A DNA stretch of 64,000 bases from Lysinibacter cavernae (GTDB lineage: Bacteria; Actinomycetota; Actinomycetes; Actinomycetales; Microbacteriaceae), in NCBI RefSeq assembly GCF_011758565.1, contig NZ_JAAMOX010000001.1, positions 1,589,838-1,653,837 of the forward strand. Direction: 5' to 3'. The notes beneath the pieces were generated by a model, which worked only from the letters and a program-made list of their open reading frames with translations, ran no database searches and was not told where the DNA came from. This document shows, piece after piece, positions 27,480 through 36,405 of this stretch. The stretch's first letter is position 1, and each line of letters opens with the position of its first letter. The translations under genes were made by a program, and so were the position numbers.

Positions 27480-28085
27480 ATGAGCGGACCTATTGACCAG
27501 CCGACACTGCTGAACATCGTAAAAACGGGTTCTCTAGAAGGACACACTCGCGTGTACCGGAAGAACCTCGGCGACATGACCGGGGTCTACCAAGACCAGC
27601 CCGCCTACGCAGAACAGCGTTCCTCGAAAGGCGACGACGCCCTCGTATACAGCGTAGAAGAACAGCGATACGGCAACCACGACGGTGCACTCATCGTCGG
27701 AACCAGCACGATGCTTCCCGGACAGTACGGCAACGAATTTGCGGTCACTCGTGGGCACCTCCACGGAATCTCGAACAGAGCGGAACTCTACTACTGCCTC
27801 AGCGGCAAAGGCGTCATGCTCCTCGAAACCATCGACGGGCGCAGCGAGGCCATCGAGATTACGCCAGGCCAAGCCGTGAATGTTCCTGGTGAATGGATCC
27901 ACCGCAGTGTCAACGTCGGTGACGAGCCCTTTGTCACGCTCTTTTGCTACGCCGCAGATGCAGGGCAGGACTACACCATCATTGCCGACGCAGGCGGAAT
28001 GAAAAACCTCGTCGTTGCGACCGCCGACGGCTGGGCGACCGCACCAAACCCAGCGCACACCGGATACCGGGCGGTCTCGGAATGA
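27480..28085 (+). CDS. Cupin-type glucose-6-phosphate isomerase family protein
   Basis: A 201-residue cupin of the archaeal-type phosphoglucose isomerase family (PF06560). The metal motif is readable: His-x-His in RGHLHGISNRAELYY (~97) with Glu nine residues on, then His in GEWIHRSVN (~142). Known members isomerise glucose 6-phosphate and fructose 6-phosphate, but here the neighbours point to another phosphosugar. Start at ATG 27480 with AAGGAG seven bases upstream; the open frame begins six codons earlier. Stop overlaps the aldolase ATG as ATGA, so the first two plus-arm genes are coupled. Confidence 0.82.
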   Translation: MSGPIDQPTLLNIVKTGSLEGHTRVYRKNLGDMTGVYQDQPAYAEQRSSKGDDALVYSVEEQRYGNHDGALIVGTSTMLPGQYGNEFAVTRGHLHGISNRAELYYCLSGKGVMLLETIDGRSEAIEITPGQAVNVPGEWIHRSVNVGDEPFVTLFCYAADAGQDYTIIADAGGMKNLVVATADGWATAPNPAHTGYRAVSE

Positions 28086-28732
28086 CCAACAGCATCCTGA
28101 ACCAGCTCGAGACCATCGGGGTCATCCCCGTTGTGGAGATCGAGCACGCGGACCACGCCGTCCCGCTCGCCCGCGCGCTCAAAGCCGCAGGCCTCCCGAC
28201 AATGGAAGTCACGCTCCGAACGGCTGCCGCTCTCGAAGCAATAGAGCGCATCAGCGACAACGTTGACGACTTCCTCGTTGGCGCAGGCACGCTACTCACC
28301 GAGCAGAACGTTTCCGACGCGATTGCGGCAGGAGCCGCGTTCGGCGTATCCCCCGGGCTGGATGTTCCCGTCGCCACGACGGCCATCGAGGCGGGCTTCC
28401 CCTTCGTCCCAGGCACAATCACTCCGAGCGAGGTACTCGCCGCAGTGCGCCTCGGCTTCACGAAGGTGAAGTTTTTTCCCGCCGGGCAGTACGGAGGGGC
28501 ATCCACGCTCTCGGCCCTCTCGTCGCCGCTCGCCGCAACCGGCGTTTCGTTTATGCCAACGGGCGGGGTGCGGCTCGATAACCTCGGCGACTACCTTGGC
28601 CTGTCCTCCGTTTTTGCTGTCGGAGGCACGTGGATCGCAACAAAGGCCCTCATTACGGGCGAGCAGTTCGAGACGATCGAAACCAACGCGCGCCAGGCCG
28701 CAGAGGCCGTTGCCACCATCCGTAGAAAGTAA
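28082..28732 (+). CDS. KDPG/KHG aldolase family protein
   Basis: A 216-residue class I aldolase (PF01081). Conserved residues are present: Glu and Arg in MEVTLRTAAALEAI (~40), GAGTLLTEQNV (~68), Schiff-base Lys in VKFFPAGQYGG (~130), PTGGVRLDNLGDYL (~160) and a phosphate/carboxylate loop VGGTWIA. Cleaves a 2-keto-3-deoxy (phospho) sugar acid to pyruvate and an aldehyde. No EDD/IlvD or enolase-family dehydratase gene is in the locus, so the 2-keto-3-deoxy substrate must come from another gene or another route. ATG overlaps the cupin stop. Confidence 0.9.
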   Translation: MTNSILNQLETIGVIPVVEIEHADHAVPLARALKAAGLPTMEVTLRTAAALEAIERISDNVDDFLVGAGTLLTEQNVSDAIAAGAAFGVSPGLDVPVATTAIEAGFPFVPGTITPSEVLAAVRLGFTKVKFFPAGQYGGASTLSALSSPLAATGVSFMPTGGVRLDNLGDYLGLSSVFAVGGTWIATKALITGEQFETIETNARQAAEAVATIRRK

Positions 28733-28745
28733 GAAGTAACCGAGC

Positions 28746-29723
28746 ATGACAACTCCCCTGACCTACCGCTTCGACACCCTTCAACCAGCCGAAAAACCAA
28801 CGCTGTATTTCATCGGCGTCACCACGGCCGGTTCCTCAATTCGCCAGGTTTTCCCTCAGTGGGCGGATGCCCTCGGCCTTCGGAATGTGCAGCTCGTTGG
28901 CATCGACCTCCCCCTTCACGCCGACCCCGAGGAATATCGCCGCGTGACCGAGTTCATCAAGGCTGACCCGCTCAGCCTCGGCGCACTCGTCACGACACAC
29001 AAGATCGACATGTTTCACGCGGCCAAAGACCTGTTTGACCGCATCGATCCCCTCGCCGAGCTCATGGACGAAATCAGCTGCATTTCAAAACGTGACGGCG
29101 AACTCTGGGTGCACGCCAAGGACCCAATCTCATCCGGTTTTGCGCTTGAAGCGTTTATTCCTGAGTCACACTGGTCTGAGCATCCAGAGGCGCAGGCTTT
29201 TATTCTTGGGGCCGGCGGCTCCGCCGTTGCGATCAGCTGGTACCTGACCCGCGCGGAGCGTGGTGCTGAGGTACCAGCCGGCATCGTGGTCACAAACCGC
29301 AGCCCAAAGCGGCTCGAGATGCTGCAAGATATCTACGCAGCGGCCGGCGCAAAGACGCCCCTCACAACGGTGCTGGCGCCGTCTCCAGAGCTCAACGATG
29401 CGGCGCTCTCGCGCGTTCCGGCAGGCTCGGTTGTGATCAACGCGACCGGGCTTGGCAAGGATGCGCCGGGCTCGCCACTCACCGATGCCGCAGTTTTCCC
29501 ACAGGGCAGCATTGCCTGGGATCTGAACTACCGCGGTGATCTTGTGTTCCTTGACCAGGCGCGCACCCAATCGGCAGACCGCAACGTCACGGTTGTTGAC
29601 GGGTGGGATTACTTCCTCCATGGGTGGACCCAGGTCATCGCCGAGGTGTTCCACATCACCATCCCAACGTCGGGCCCTGAGTTCGAGCGCCTGTCCGCGA
29701 TCGCCGCAAGCACCCGGTCCTAA
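28746..29723 (+). CDS. Shikimate dehydrogenase-like (AroE-fold) oxidoreductase
   Basis: A 325-residue protein, longer than AroE (about 272). It has the AroE plan: catalytic Lys in GALVTTHKIDMF (~80; AroE NVTxPHK), a probable catalytic Asp in AKDPISSGFALEAF (~120; AroE NTDxxG), nucleotide loop ILGAGGSAVAISWYL (~156), NRSPKRLEML and the end motif VINATGLGK and DLNYRG. The substrate motif SxSxS at the N-terminus (AroE AHSKSP) is changed to TTAGSSIRQVFP, so the carboxylate grip differs. Its position in a carbohydrate operon argues against shikimate synthesis; it may act on a sugar-derived cyclic or keto acid. Function unassigned. Confidence 0.75.
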   Translation: MTTPLTYRFDTLQPAEKPTLYFIGVTTAGSSIRQVFPQWADALGLRNVQLVGIDLPLHADPEEYRRVTEFIKADPLSLGALVTTHKIDMFHAAKDLFDRIDPLAELMDEISCISKRDGELWVHAKDPISSGFALEAFIPESHWSEHPEAQAFILGAGGSAVAISWYLTRAERGAEVPAGIVVTNRSPKRLEMLQDIYAAAGAKTPLTTVLAPSPELNDAALSRVPAGSVVINATGLGKDAPGSPLTDAAVFPQGSIAWDLNYRGDLVFLDQARTQSADRNVTVVDGWDYFLHGWTQVIAEVFHITIPTSGPEFERLSAIAASTRS

Positions 29724-29732
29724 CCCCAACTC

Positions 29733-29804
29733 ACCTGCATCTATTTGTGAGTTTCTGTCGCAGAAATGTGATTTTCCCGCAGATTCTCGCAAATAGATGC
29801 AGGT
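29733..29804. repeat. Dispersed palindrome, copy 2
   Basis: Left arm ACCTGCATCTATTTG then TGAGTTTCTG (29733-29757) and its complement with few mismatches (29780-29804); loop of 22 bases. The arms match copy 1 at 10606-10677. Here it stands inside a co-directional gene pair, 18 bases before the next ATG, so it could affect the coupling of the two genes. Confidence 0.8.
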
Positions 29805-29822
29805 CATGAAAGAGCCAATATC

Positions 29823-30761
29823 ATGAAGATCCTTGTGACTCCCCGATCGATGACCAAACCAGGCCTTGACGCCGTTGCCGAGCTCCAGCCACTCCGCGAT
29901 GCCGGTTACGAACTCGTAAGCATCGCCCCCGGCAAACTCCCGGGCAAAGACGAACTCCTCAACGTGGTTGGCTCAGTTCACGGCTGGATTGCCGGAGTTG
30001 AGCCCATCGACGCCGACGTACTTGCCGCAGCCGGTTTGCTTCGTGTCATCAGCCGCAACGGTGTTGGGTCTGAATCGATAGATACGGATGCTGCGCAGCG
30101 GCTTGGCATCGAGGTGCGCGTTGCGAGGGGCGCAAACTCGCGAGGCGTTGCCGAGCTCGCCTTTGGGCTCATCCTGAGCGGCCTTCGAGAAATTCCCGCC
30201 GCAGACCGTGTGCTCCGCGGCGGCGGATGGGAGCGGCAGCTCGGTCGAGAAATCGCGGATGCAACGGTTGGAATTGTCGGCTACGGCGCCATCGGCCGAA
30301 TGCTCGCGCAGTTTTGCGCCGCCCTCGGGGCAACCGTGCTCACCTACGACCCGTTCAGCTCGCCAGAGCCGGGTTCTGCGGTCGAAGCCGTGACGCTTGA
30401 CGAACTCTTCTCAAGGGCCGATGTCATTTCGCTCCACACCCCGCCGGCCGCCGACGGCACGGCGCTTGTCACCGCAGGACTCCTGGCAACCGTTCAGCGC
30501 GGCAGTATCCTGGTCAACACGGCGCGCTCCGCTCTCGTCGACGCGGATGCCGTGACCGCCGCACTGAACGATGGACGGCTCTCCGCCTACGCGGTTGATG
30601 CGTTTGATACCGAGCCGCCAACGCTCACGAGCTTATTGACCCACGAGCGCACCATCCTGACGCCGCACCTCGGCGGCTACACCGACGCAAGCACCCGACG
30701 GGCGACGCAACTCGCGGTAGAGAACCTTCTGGCTACAATCGAGAGCAGCCGCAATAATTAG
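29823..30761 (+). CDS. D-isomer specific 2-hydroxyacid dehydrogenase
   Basis: A 312-residue NAD-dependent dehydrogenase. Catalytic Arg in ISRNGVGSESIDTDAA (~78), NAD loop VGIVGYGAIGRMLAQF (~146), HTPPAADGTALV (~200), Glu in AVDAFDTEPP (~260) and His in LTPHLGGYTDAS (~280). Resembles phosphoglycerate dehydrogenase/hydroxyphenylpyruvate reductase branches. In this locus it probably reduces or oxidises a 2-keto/2-hydroxy sugar acid. Preceded by the palindrome copy 2; AAAGAG gives a weak ribosome-binding site. Confidence 0.9.
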   Translation: MKILVTPRSMTKPGLDAVAELQPLRDAGYELVSIAPGKLPGKDELLNVVGSVHGWIAGVEPIDADVLAAAGLLRVISRNGVGSESIDTDAAQRLGIEVRVARGANSRGVAELAFGLILSGLREIPAADRVLRGGGWERQLGREIADATVGIVGYGAIGRMLAQFCAALGATVLTYDPFSSPEPGSAVEAVTLDELFSRADVISLHTPPAADGTALVTAGLLATVQRGSILVNTARSALVDADAVTAALNDGRLSAYAVDAFDTEPPTLTSLLTHERTILTPHLGGYTDASTRRATQLAVENLLATIESSRNN

Positions 30762-30789
30762 TTTGACCTTCACCCCAGCGGTCATAACC

Positions 30790-30802
30790 GGTAAGGATTA
30801 CC
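30790..30802 (+). promoter_or_regulatory. Palindrome at the start of the RpiR gene
   Basis: GGTAAGGATTACC, a 13-base palindrome whose AAGGA also serves as ribosome-binding site one base before the GTG. A candidate autoregulatory site for the RpiR protein; it differs from the TAGTNNNACTA sites. Confidence 0.45.
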
Positions 30803-30803
30803 A

Positions 30804-31676
30804 GTGCACACCCCAGCCGACGTTCCTCTGCTTGAGCTTCTCCGGGCACGGTTGCCCGAACTCCGCAAATCGGAACAGAAGGTAGCGCAGCTTGTCATCG
30901 AGGAGCCGTCGTTTGTGGTCTCCTCGACCATGGCCTCGCTCGCCGAGGCTGCCGGGGTCAGCGAACCTACGGTCATGCGATTCTGCACTGGGCTCGGCAT
31001 CGGGGGTTTCCAGGCGTTCAAGATGAAGCTTGCTCAGGCGCTCGCTATTGGGCTGCCAACCACGTACAGCTCGATTGCGCGCGACGACTCCGTCGAGGTC
31101 ATCTCAACCAAGGTGTTTGACCACACCATCAGCAGCCTTGACCGGGCGCGAGGGTCGCTGGATGCCGGACAGATAGAGCAGACGGTGCAGGCTATCCTCG
31201 AGGCACAACGAATGACGTTCATCGGCCTCGGCGCTTCTGGCATCATTGCCCTCGACGCGGAGCAAAAAGAGTCGCTGTTTGGCATCCCGTGTTCGGCGCC
31301 CGTTGATTCTCACCAGCAATTCATCGCGGCCGCAATGGCCGAGCCTGGTCAACTCTTTTTTGTGATCTCGAACACCGGGCGCACAGATTCCATCAACAAA
31401 ACCGCGGAGGTAGCAGCGGCAAACGGCGCGACGGTCATCGGCATCACCGGCGAGCACGATGCGCCGCTGCTCAAGCACTGCCAGTTCGCGATTGTTACCA
31501 AGACGTTTGAAGACACAGATGTGTTCACACCAACGGTCAGCCGCCTTGCCGGCCTTGTGCTCATCGACATTCTGGCAACCGCGGTGGCGGCGCGGCGCGG
31601 GACCGAGCACCTCGATCGAATCGCTTCGATGAAAGAGGGGCTGGCCCGCTTCCGCACGGCCTCGTCAGAGGCTTAG
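30804..31676 (+). CDS. MurR/RpiR family regulator
   Basis: A 290-residue regulator: N-terminal HTH_6 (LPELRKSEQKVAQLVIEEPS, AGVSEPTVMRFCTGLGIGGF, about residues 15-65) and a C-terminal SIS phosphosugar domain (MTFIGLGASGIIALDAEQ ~132, FFVISNTGRTDSINKTAEVA ~185). GTG start with AAGGA seven bases upstream. RpiR proteins sense phosphosugars, so it is the best regulator candidate in the locus. The stop overlaps the convergent Zn-ADH gene by three or four bases. Confidence 0.9.
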   Translation: MHTPADVPLLELLRARLPELRKSEQKVAQLVIEEPSFVVSSTMASLAEAAGVSEPTVMRFCTGLGIGGFQAFKMKLAQALAIGLPTTYSSIARDDSVEVISTKVFDHTISSLDRARGSLDAGQIEQTVQAILEAQRMTFIGLGASGIIALDAEQKESLFGIPCSAPVDSHQQFIAAAMAEPGQLFFVISNTGRTDSINKTAEVAAANGATVIGITGEHDAPLLKHCQFAIVTKTFEDTDVFTPTVSRLAGLVLIDILATAVAARRGTEHLDRIASMKEGLARFRTASSEA

Positions 31677-32713
31677 GCCTCAGCCGCCGTCACCAATACC
31701 TTCACTTCGTTGCCGCTCGATGCTGCGGCAAATGCCTCCGCCGCGCGCTCAAGCGGATACGAGTTCGTGATCATGGCGTCGACGTTGACCCACCCGTCGC
31801 GAAGGATGCGGATGGATTCCGCATAGTCCTCGGGCATGTATGTGGCTGCGCCAAGCAGCCGCATCTGGTGATCTTGCAGGAAGGGAAGTGGCACGGTGAC
31901 GTCGCGAGTTGGCACGCCAACGATGACAACCGATCCGCCTCGGTCTGCCATCTCACAGGCAGTTGCGACCGTTGACTGCACGGATACGCAGTCGAAAACG
32001 ACGTCCGCCGACTCTCCAAGCAACTCGCGAACGTCGGTTGCAACCGTCGAGTTTGCGGCATCAACAACCGCATCCGCGCCGAAGTCGAGTGCCCGAGCGC
32101 GCTTGGACTCAAGCATGTCAGTCATGATGATCTTCGATGCGCCTCCCGCCCTTGCCGCAGCGAGCACCATGAGACCGATCGTCCCGCAGCCAAGGATGAC
32201 GACGGTTTTGCCGTGCACGCCTCCTGCGATGCGGACGGCGTGCACTGGCGTGGCTAGCGGCTCGATGAGCACTGCCGCGTTCAGGCTGAAATCTGCGGGG
32301 ATCTTGTGCAGGCGCGACGCCGGAACGGAGAAGACGTCGGCCATGCCACCCTCCCGATATCCGCAGCCCAAAAATTCTAGGTTTTCGCAGATGTTTGAGC
32401 GGTCCGTCCGGCACATCTTGCAGGTGCCGCAAGACAGCGTTGGCTCTGGAGTCACGAGATCCCCGACCTCGATGCCAGCGGTACTTCCTGTCAGGGCCAC
32501 CACTCGTCCAACCACCTCGTGACCGGGGAAATACGGTGGTTTCATAATCGGGTGGTGCCCGCTTGCGCCGTGCACGTCTGAGCCGCAGACGCCGGCGACG
32601 ATCATTTCAACAAGAGCCTCGCCCTCTGCCAGTTGCGGAAGCGCTTCGCTGACAATCTCAACTGTGTTTGGCGCGGTGACGCAGACGCGTCGACGATTAC
32701 TCAGGTTTACCAT
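31673..32713 (-). CDS. Zinc-dependent alcohol dehydrogenase (second in locus)
   Basis: A 346-residue MDR enzyme with Zn ligands Cys in GVCGSDVHGASGH (~44), His-Glu in PGHEVVGRVV (~68), structural Cys set CGTCKMCRTDRSNIC (~96), and NAD loop VVILGCGTIGLMVLAAARAGG (~172). Glycine pattern and EPLATPVHAV resemble sorbitol/L-threonine dehydrogenases. It is the last gene of the importer operon, 92 bases after the binding protein, and differs clearly from the Zn-ADH at 26.3 kb, so two different alcohol oxidations are implied. Confidence 0.88.
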   Translation of the reverse strand: MVNLSNRRRVCVTAPNTVEIVSEALPQLAEGEALVEMIVAGVCGSDVHGASGHHPIMKPPYFPGHEVVGRVVALTGSTAGIEVGDLVTPEPTLSCGTCKMCRTDRSNICENLEFLGCGYREGGMADVFSVPASRLHKIPADFSLNAAVLIEPLATPVHAVRIAGGVHGKTVVILGCGTIGLMVLAAARAGGASKIIMTDMLESKRARALDFGADAVVDAANSTVATDVRELLGESADVVFDCVSVQSTVATACEMADRGGSVVIVGVPTRDVTVPLPFLQDHQMRLLGAATYMPEDYAESIRILRDGWVNVDAMITNSYPLERAAEAFAAASSGNEVKVLVTAAEA

Positions 32714-32805
32714 GTTGGATTCCGTTCGCTAGAGACCACTCAGGCCCGCTGAAACGTGTTCAGAGGGCCCGAGCGGGTGAAAAAGGTTGCGTATTGTGTT
32801 GCCGG

Positions 32806-33822
32806 TTAGAAGATGCTGTCTGCGTCGTAGAAGTCGGCTACGTTGTTGCAGTCGATGCCTGCAGCCTTGGTGAACTCTTCTGGCTTGAAGTCGCTTGCGA
32901 CCTTTTCACCGGTTGCCAGCTGGAGCGCGATCTCGAACGCGCGCTCCGAAGCGAGCGACGGCGAGTTCAGGCCGGTCGAGACATACTGGCCGCTGCAGCC
33001 GTCTTCCTTCATGATGCGCAGCGCTTCCTTCTGTCCGTCAGACGAAGCGGCAACAAGCGTTGTGGTGTTGCCCTGGTCCTTGAGCACGGTCAAAGCTCCC
33101 AGCGCCATCGAATCGTTCAGGCCGAGGATGAGGTCAACCGTTGGGTTGGCCGCGAGCAGCGATTCAGCGGCAGGTACTGCCTTGTCCTGTGCCCAGAACG
33201 CGGGAGCGCTTCCAACGATGTCATAGGTGACCCCGCCTTCCTCAAGCCCATCGAGGAAGCCCTGTTGACGCTGCGGCCCAACGATTTCGTCGTTTGGCCC
33301 ACCGTTCAAGATGGCGACAGAGATGCTCTTTTTGCCTTCGCCGACAAAACGCTTTGCCGTCAGCTCACCAGAGAGTTTCCCAATCTCTGAGTTATCAGAG
33401 GTCACGGCGGTGACGCCAACGTCTGGGATTCCGGTGTCAACGAAGATCACGGGGATTTCCTGCGCAATCTGGTCAAGCTGCGCCTTCTGCGTGTTTGGGC
33501 TGATCGCGTTGACCACGATTGCGTCAACACCCTGCGAGAGCATTGTCTGCGCCTGGTTGAGCTGTGTGACGGGGTCTCCCGCCGCATCCTGCACGAGCAC
33601 CTCGAACCCACCGGCCTTCGCCTGGTCCTTCGCCATCTCAACCATTGCCGAGAAGTATGGGGCGTCCTGCTGCTTCTGCAGGAACCCGATCTTCACGTCG
33701 GATGCGCCCTTCTTCTCGCCGGCCGCGCTGCTGCCACCGTCGTTGACCGAGCCACAAGCGCTCAGTGAGAGAATCGCGACTCCGGCGATGATTGCTTTAG
33801 TGATGTGTCGTTTGATTGTCAT
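32806..33822 (-). CDS. Sugar ABC transporter substrate-binding lipoprotein
   Basis: A 338-residue lipoprotein: signal peptide and lipobox LSAC (Cys23), then a Peripla_BP_4 (ribose/galactose-type) domain with IGFLQKQQDAPYFSAMVEM, QTMLSQGVDAIVVNAISPN (~95), EIPVIFVDTGIPD (~120), and DLILGLNDSMALGAL (~230). Captures the substrate at the outside of the membrane and delivers it to the permease. Encoded directly after the permease (46-base gap). The specificity is not readable, but pentoses, hexoses and polyols are all possible in this family. Confidence 0.9.
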   Translation of the reverse strand: MTIKRHITKAIIAGVAILSLSACGSVNDGGSSAAGEKKGASDVKIGFLQKQQDAPYFSAMVEMAKDQAKAGGFEVLVQDAAGDPVTQLNQAQTMLSQGVDAIVVNAISPNTQKAQLDQIAQEIPVIFVDTGIPDVGVTAVTSDNSEIGKLSGELTAKRFVGEGKKSISVAILNGGPNDEIVGPQRQQGFLDGLEEGGVTYDIVGSAPAFWAQDKAVPAAESLLAANPTVDLILGLNDSMALGALTVLKDQGNTTTLVAASSDGQKEALRIMKEDGCSGQYVSTGLNSPSLASERAFEIALQLATGEKVASDFKPEEFTKAAGIDCNNVADFYDADSIF

Positions 33823-33868
33823 CTTTGACCTCTTCTATCGAAAAACTGCTGTGAATTGCAAACAATGA

Positions 33869-34885
33869 TTAGGCGGGGGTTTGACTGCTGCTGGCTTTCC
33901 TCCTCTTGGAAAACTGGATCGTGGTGAGCACAATGGCAAACAGGATGAGCGCGCCACGGAAGGCATCCTGCATGTAGGTGGAGACGTTGAGGAGCACGAG
34001 CAGGTTGGAGATCACACCGAAGATGAGAGTTCCAACGACGGCCCCAAAGACCCGGCCCTTTCCACCGGCAAGGCTCGCCCCACCGATCACAACTGCGGCA
34101 ATGGAGTCAAGCTCGTAAAGCGTTCCTGCCGTAGGCGTTCCAGCGCCAACGCGGGCGGCAAGCAAGAATCCGGCAAAGCCAACGAGGAGGCCGGCAAGGG
34201 CATATACCGCCACAAGCGTTCCCTTGACGGGGATGCCCGCGGCACGTGCGGCTTCTTTGCTGCTCCCGATTGCGTAGATGCGGCGGCCGAAGACCGTGCG
34301 GCGCACAACAAAGGCGATAATCACGGCGAGTGCTAGCCAGATGATTCCGATGACCGGGAAGCCGAGCACGGTCGAGGTGGCAATATCGCGGAAGTTGCTT
34401 GCTTCTGGCATTGCGGGGACGCCCTCGGTGTAGGCGTATACCAGTCCGCGCGCGAGGGCCATCATTCCGAGGGTCACAATAAACGGTTCAAGTTTCCGGA
34501 ACGCAACAAGATATCCAGTGGCGGTACCAATAATGCCACCGACGATAACGGCAACCAGGATGGCAAGGATGACGTTTGAACCGCCCCACATGCCAGCCGC
34601 GAGCACGCCGGCAAGGGCGACTACTGAACCGACGCTAATGTCGATGCCGCCCGTGAGCACGATCAGAAACTGTGCAAGCGTGACAATACCGATGACCGAC
34701 ACCTGCAGGATGAGGTTGGCAAGGTTTCGAGTTGTAAAGAACGAGTCAGTTGCAAAGGCAGCAACGATGAGGAGCGCGATGAGAATGTACAGCGCGTACT
34801 GCGTCTTTGCCCAGTTACCAAGCCCTCTCAGGTCAAACCGAGGCGTGGCGTCTGCCGTGACGGTTGAAGTTGATGATGTTGTCAT
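33869..34885 (-). CDS. Sugar ABC transporter permease (RbsC-like)
   Basis: A 338-residue BPD_transp_2 permease from ATG 34883-34885 (MTTSSTSTV); the frame is open 36 codons further but in non-conserved sequence. About ten helices. EAA-like QFLIVLTGGIDISVGSV (~77), VTLGMMALARGLVY (~140), AIGSSKEAARAAGIPV (~210) and IAAVVIGGASLAGGKGRVFG (~263) are typical RbsC motifs. Starts inside the ATPase stop (ATGA overlap), so it is translationally coupled to it. Confidence 0.92.
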   Translation of the reverse strand: MTTSSTSTVTADATPRFDLRGLGNWAKTQYALYILIALLIVAAFATDSFFTTRNLANLILQVSVIGIVTLAQFLIVLTGGIDISVGSVVALAGVLAAGMWGGSNVILAILVAVIVGGIIGTATGYLVAFRKLEPFIVTLGMMALARGLVYAYTEGVPAMPEASNFRDIATSTVLGFPVIGIIWLALAVIIAFVVRRTVFGRRIYAIGSSKEAARAAGIPVKGTLVAVYALAGLLVGFAGFLLAARVGAGTPTAGTLYELDSIAAVVIGGASLAGGKGRVFGAVVGTLIFGVISNLLVLLNVSTYMQDAFRGALILFAIVLTTIQFSKRRKASSSQTPA

Positions 34886-36405
34886 TCGTTTTCTCCTCCA
34901 AGGGCAGAACGGATCAGATCGTCTGTGGTGCTTTCGGCGGGGAAGAACTCGTTCACGAGTCGCCCGTCGCGCATGATGAGGATGCGGTTGCACAGCATGA
35001 GCGCTTCTTCTGCTTCGCTGGTAATCACCACGAGGCCTTTCCCGCTCTCAGCGAGTCCGCGCGCGATCTGATAAATGTTGAGTCGGGCACCAACGTCGAT
35101 GCCCTTTGTTGGTTCGTCAAGGACAACCAGGTCTGGGTCTGCCTCAAGCCATTTGGCGATGCACACCTTTTGCTGGTTTCCGCCGGAAAGTGTTGATGTC
35201 AGGGCTTGCGGACCACCCTTGACCTGATACTCGACCGTGAGCTCACGGGTGCGGCGCTGTTCGTTGCGTACGTTAATGACACCAAACGTCGAGAAGTGAT
35301 CAAGCGTGCTGAGCGTCATGTTCTCGCCGTTGGTGAAGTCGTGCACAAACCCTTCCCTGCGGCGGTCCTCGGTGAGGTAGGCAACCTTGCCGCGCAGCGC
35401 AGCCCTCGGGTCTTTAAAGGAGACGGCTTTCCCGTGGACGCTGACGTCTCCGCCAAGCCGTTCTTGCTGACCAGTAATCGAGCGTCCGACTGAACTGCGT
35501 CCGCTACCAACGAGCCCGTAGATTCCAACGATTTCGCCGGGGAACACCTCAAAGCTCACCCCTCGCGTGCTGCCAGCGGCGAGATCCGAAACCGAGAGCA
35601 CCGGTGTAAGCCCGGTACCATCAATCGGCGCAGGCGCTTCAAGCGCACTCACTGCCTCGCCGATCATCATGGTCATGACGTCGTCAGGGGTCGTTTCTTC
35701 GGTGCGCACAACATCCACAAGTTTGCCGTTGCGCAGCACGGCGATGCGGTCGGCAAGCGCAAACACCTCAGGCATGCGGTGCGAGACAAAGACGATAGAT
35801 ACGCCTTCGGCCCGCTCACGCTCAACGAGGTCTTCGACATCCTTGAAGTGCTCTTCGGTAGTGGAGGCTGTTGTTTCGTCCAACAGGAGGATCTGGTGCT
35901 GCGAGACCTGTGTGCGGCTGAGCGCAAGCATCTGGCGAAGGCCTGGAGCGAGTGTTGAGCCGGGGGCTGAAAGCGAGACGTCGCCCATCCCAACGATGGT
36001 GAGCGCCTCTCTGGTCTTTTCTGCCCTGCCGCCCTTGCTCAGGTTCCACGGCTTTGTGCGGTTTGCCGAGCTCAGTTCGCGCAGCCAGACGTTTTCTTCG
36101 ACGGTAAATTCGTCGATGATGAGCGGCTCTTGGTGCATGAGAAGGATGCCGGCTTCTTCGGCATCCGCAGGGCTCCGAACCTGTCCGGCGTAATCGCGAA
36201 TGGTAATCGAACCGTCGGTTGGCACTTCTTGTCCGGCGAGGAGCTTCGCCAGGGTGGATTTGCCAGCACCGTTCGCCCCGCAAATCGCGAGTACTTCACC
36301 AGGGTAGCCTTCGAGGCTCACGCCGTCGAGAGCTTGAACACCCGGATACGCCTTCGAGACGTTGTTGATGATAAAGGCAGCATCACTTCGCTGCTCGTGG
36401 GTCAT
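34882..36405 (-). CDS. Sugar ABC transporter ATP-binding protein (RbsA-like, two NBDs)
   Basis: Encodes 507 residues from ATG 36403-36405 (MTHEQRSDAAF). Two fused nucleotide domains: the first has Walker A GANGAGKST and LLLDETTAS; the second has a degenerate Walker A (GLVGSGRSS), signature LSGGNQQK and Walker B LVVLDEPTKGID, as in RbsA/MglA. The frame runs 33 codons further upstream to a TTG, but the strong AAAGGAG there serves a separate 25-codon leader ORF whose stop overlaps this ATG. This gene's own ribosome-binding site is weak. First major gene of the importer operon, under the TAGTNNNACTA operator. Confidence 0.85.
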   Translation of the reverse strand: MTHEQRSDAAFIINNVSKAYPGVQALDGVSLEGYPGEVLAICGANGAGKSTLAKLLAGQEVPTDGSITIRDYAGQVRSPADAEEAGILLMHQEPLIIDEFTVEENVWLRELSSANRTKPWNLSKGGRAEKTREALTIVGMGDVSLSAPGSTLAPGLRQMLALSRTQVSQHQILLLDETTASTTEEHFKDVEDLVERERAEGVSIVFVSHRMPEVFALADRIAVLRNGKLVDVVRTEETTPDDVMTMMIGEAVSALEAPAPIDGTGLTPVLSVSDLAAGSTRGVSFEVFPGEIVGIYGLVGSGRSSVGRSITGQQERLGGDVSVHGKAVSFKDPRAALRGKVAYLTEDRRREGFVHDFTNGENMTLSTLDHFSTFGVINVRNEQRRTRELTVEYQVKGGPQALTSTLSGGNQQKVCIAKWLEADPDLVVLDEPTKGIDVGARLNIYQIARGLAESGKGLVVITSEAEEALMLCNRILIMRDGRLVNEFFPAESTTDDLIRSALGGENE

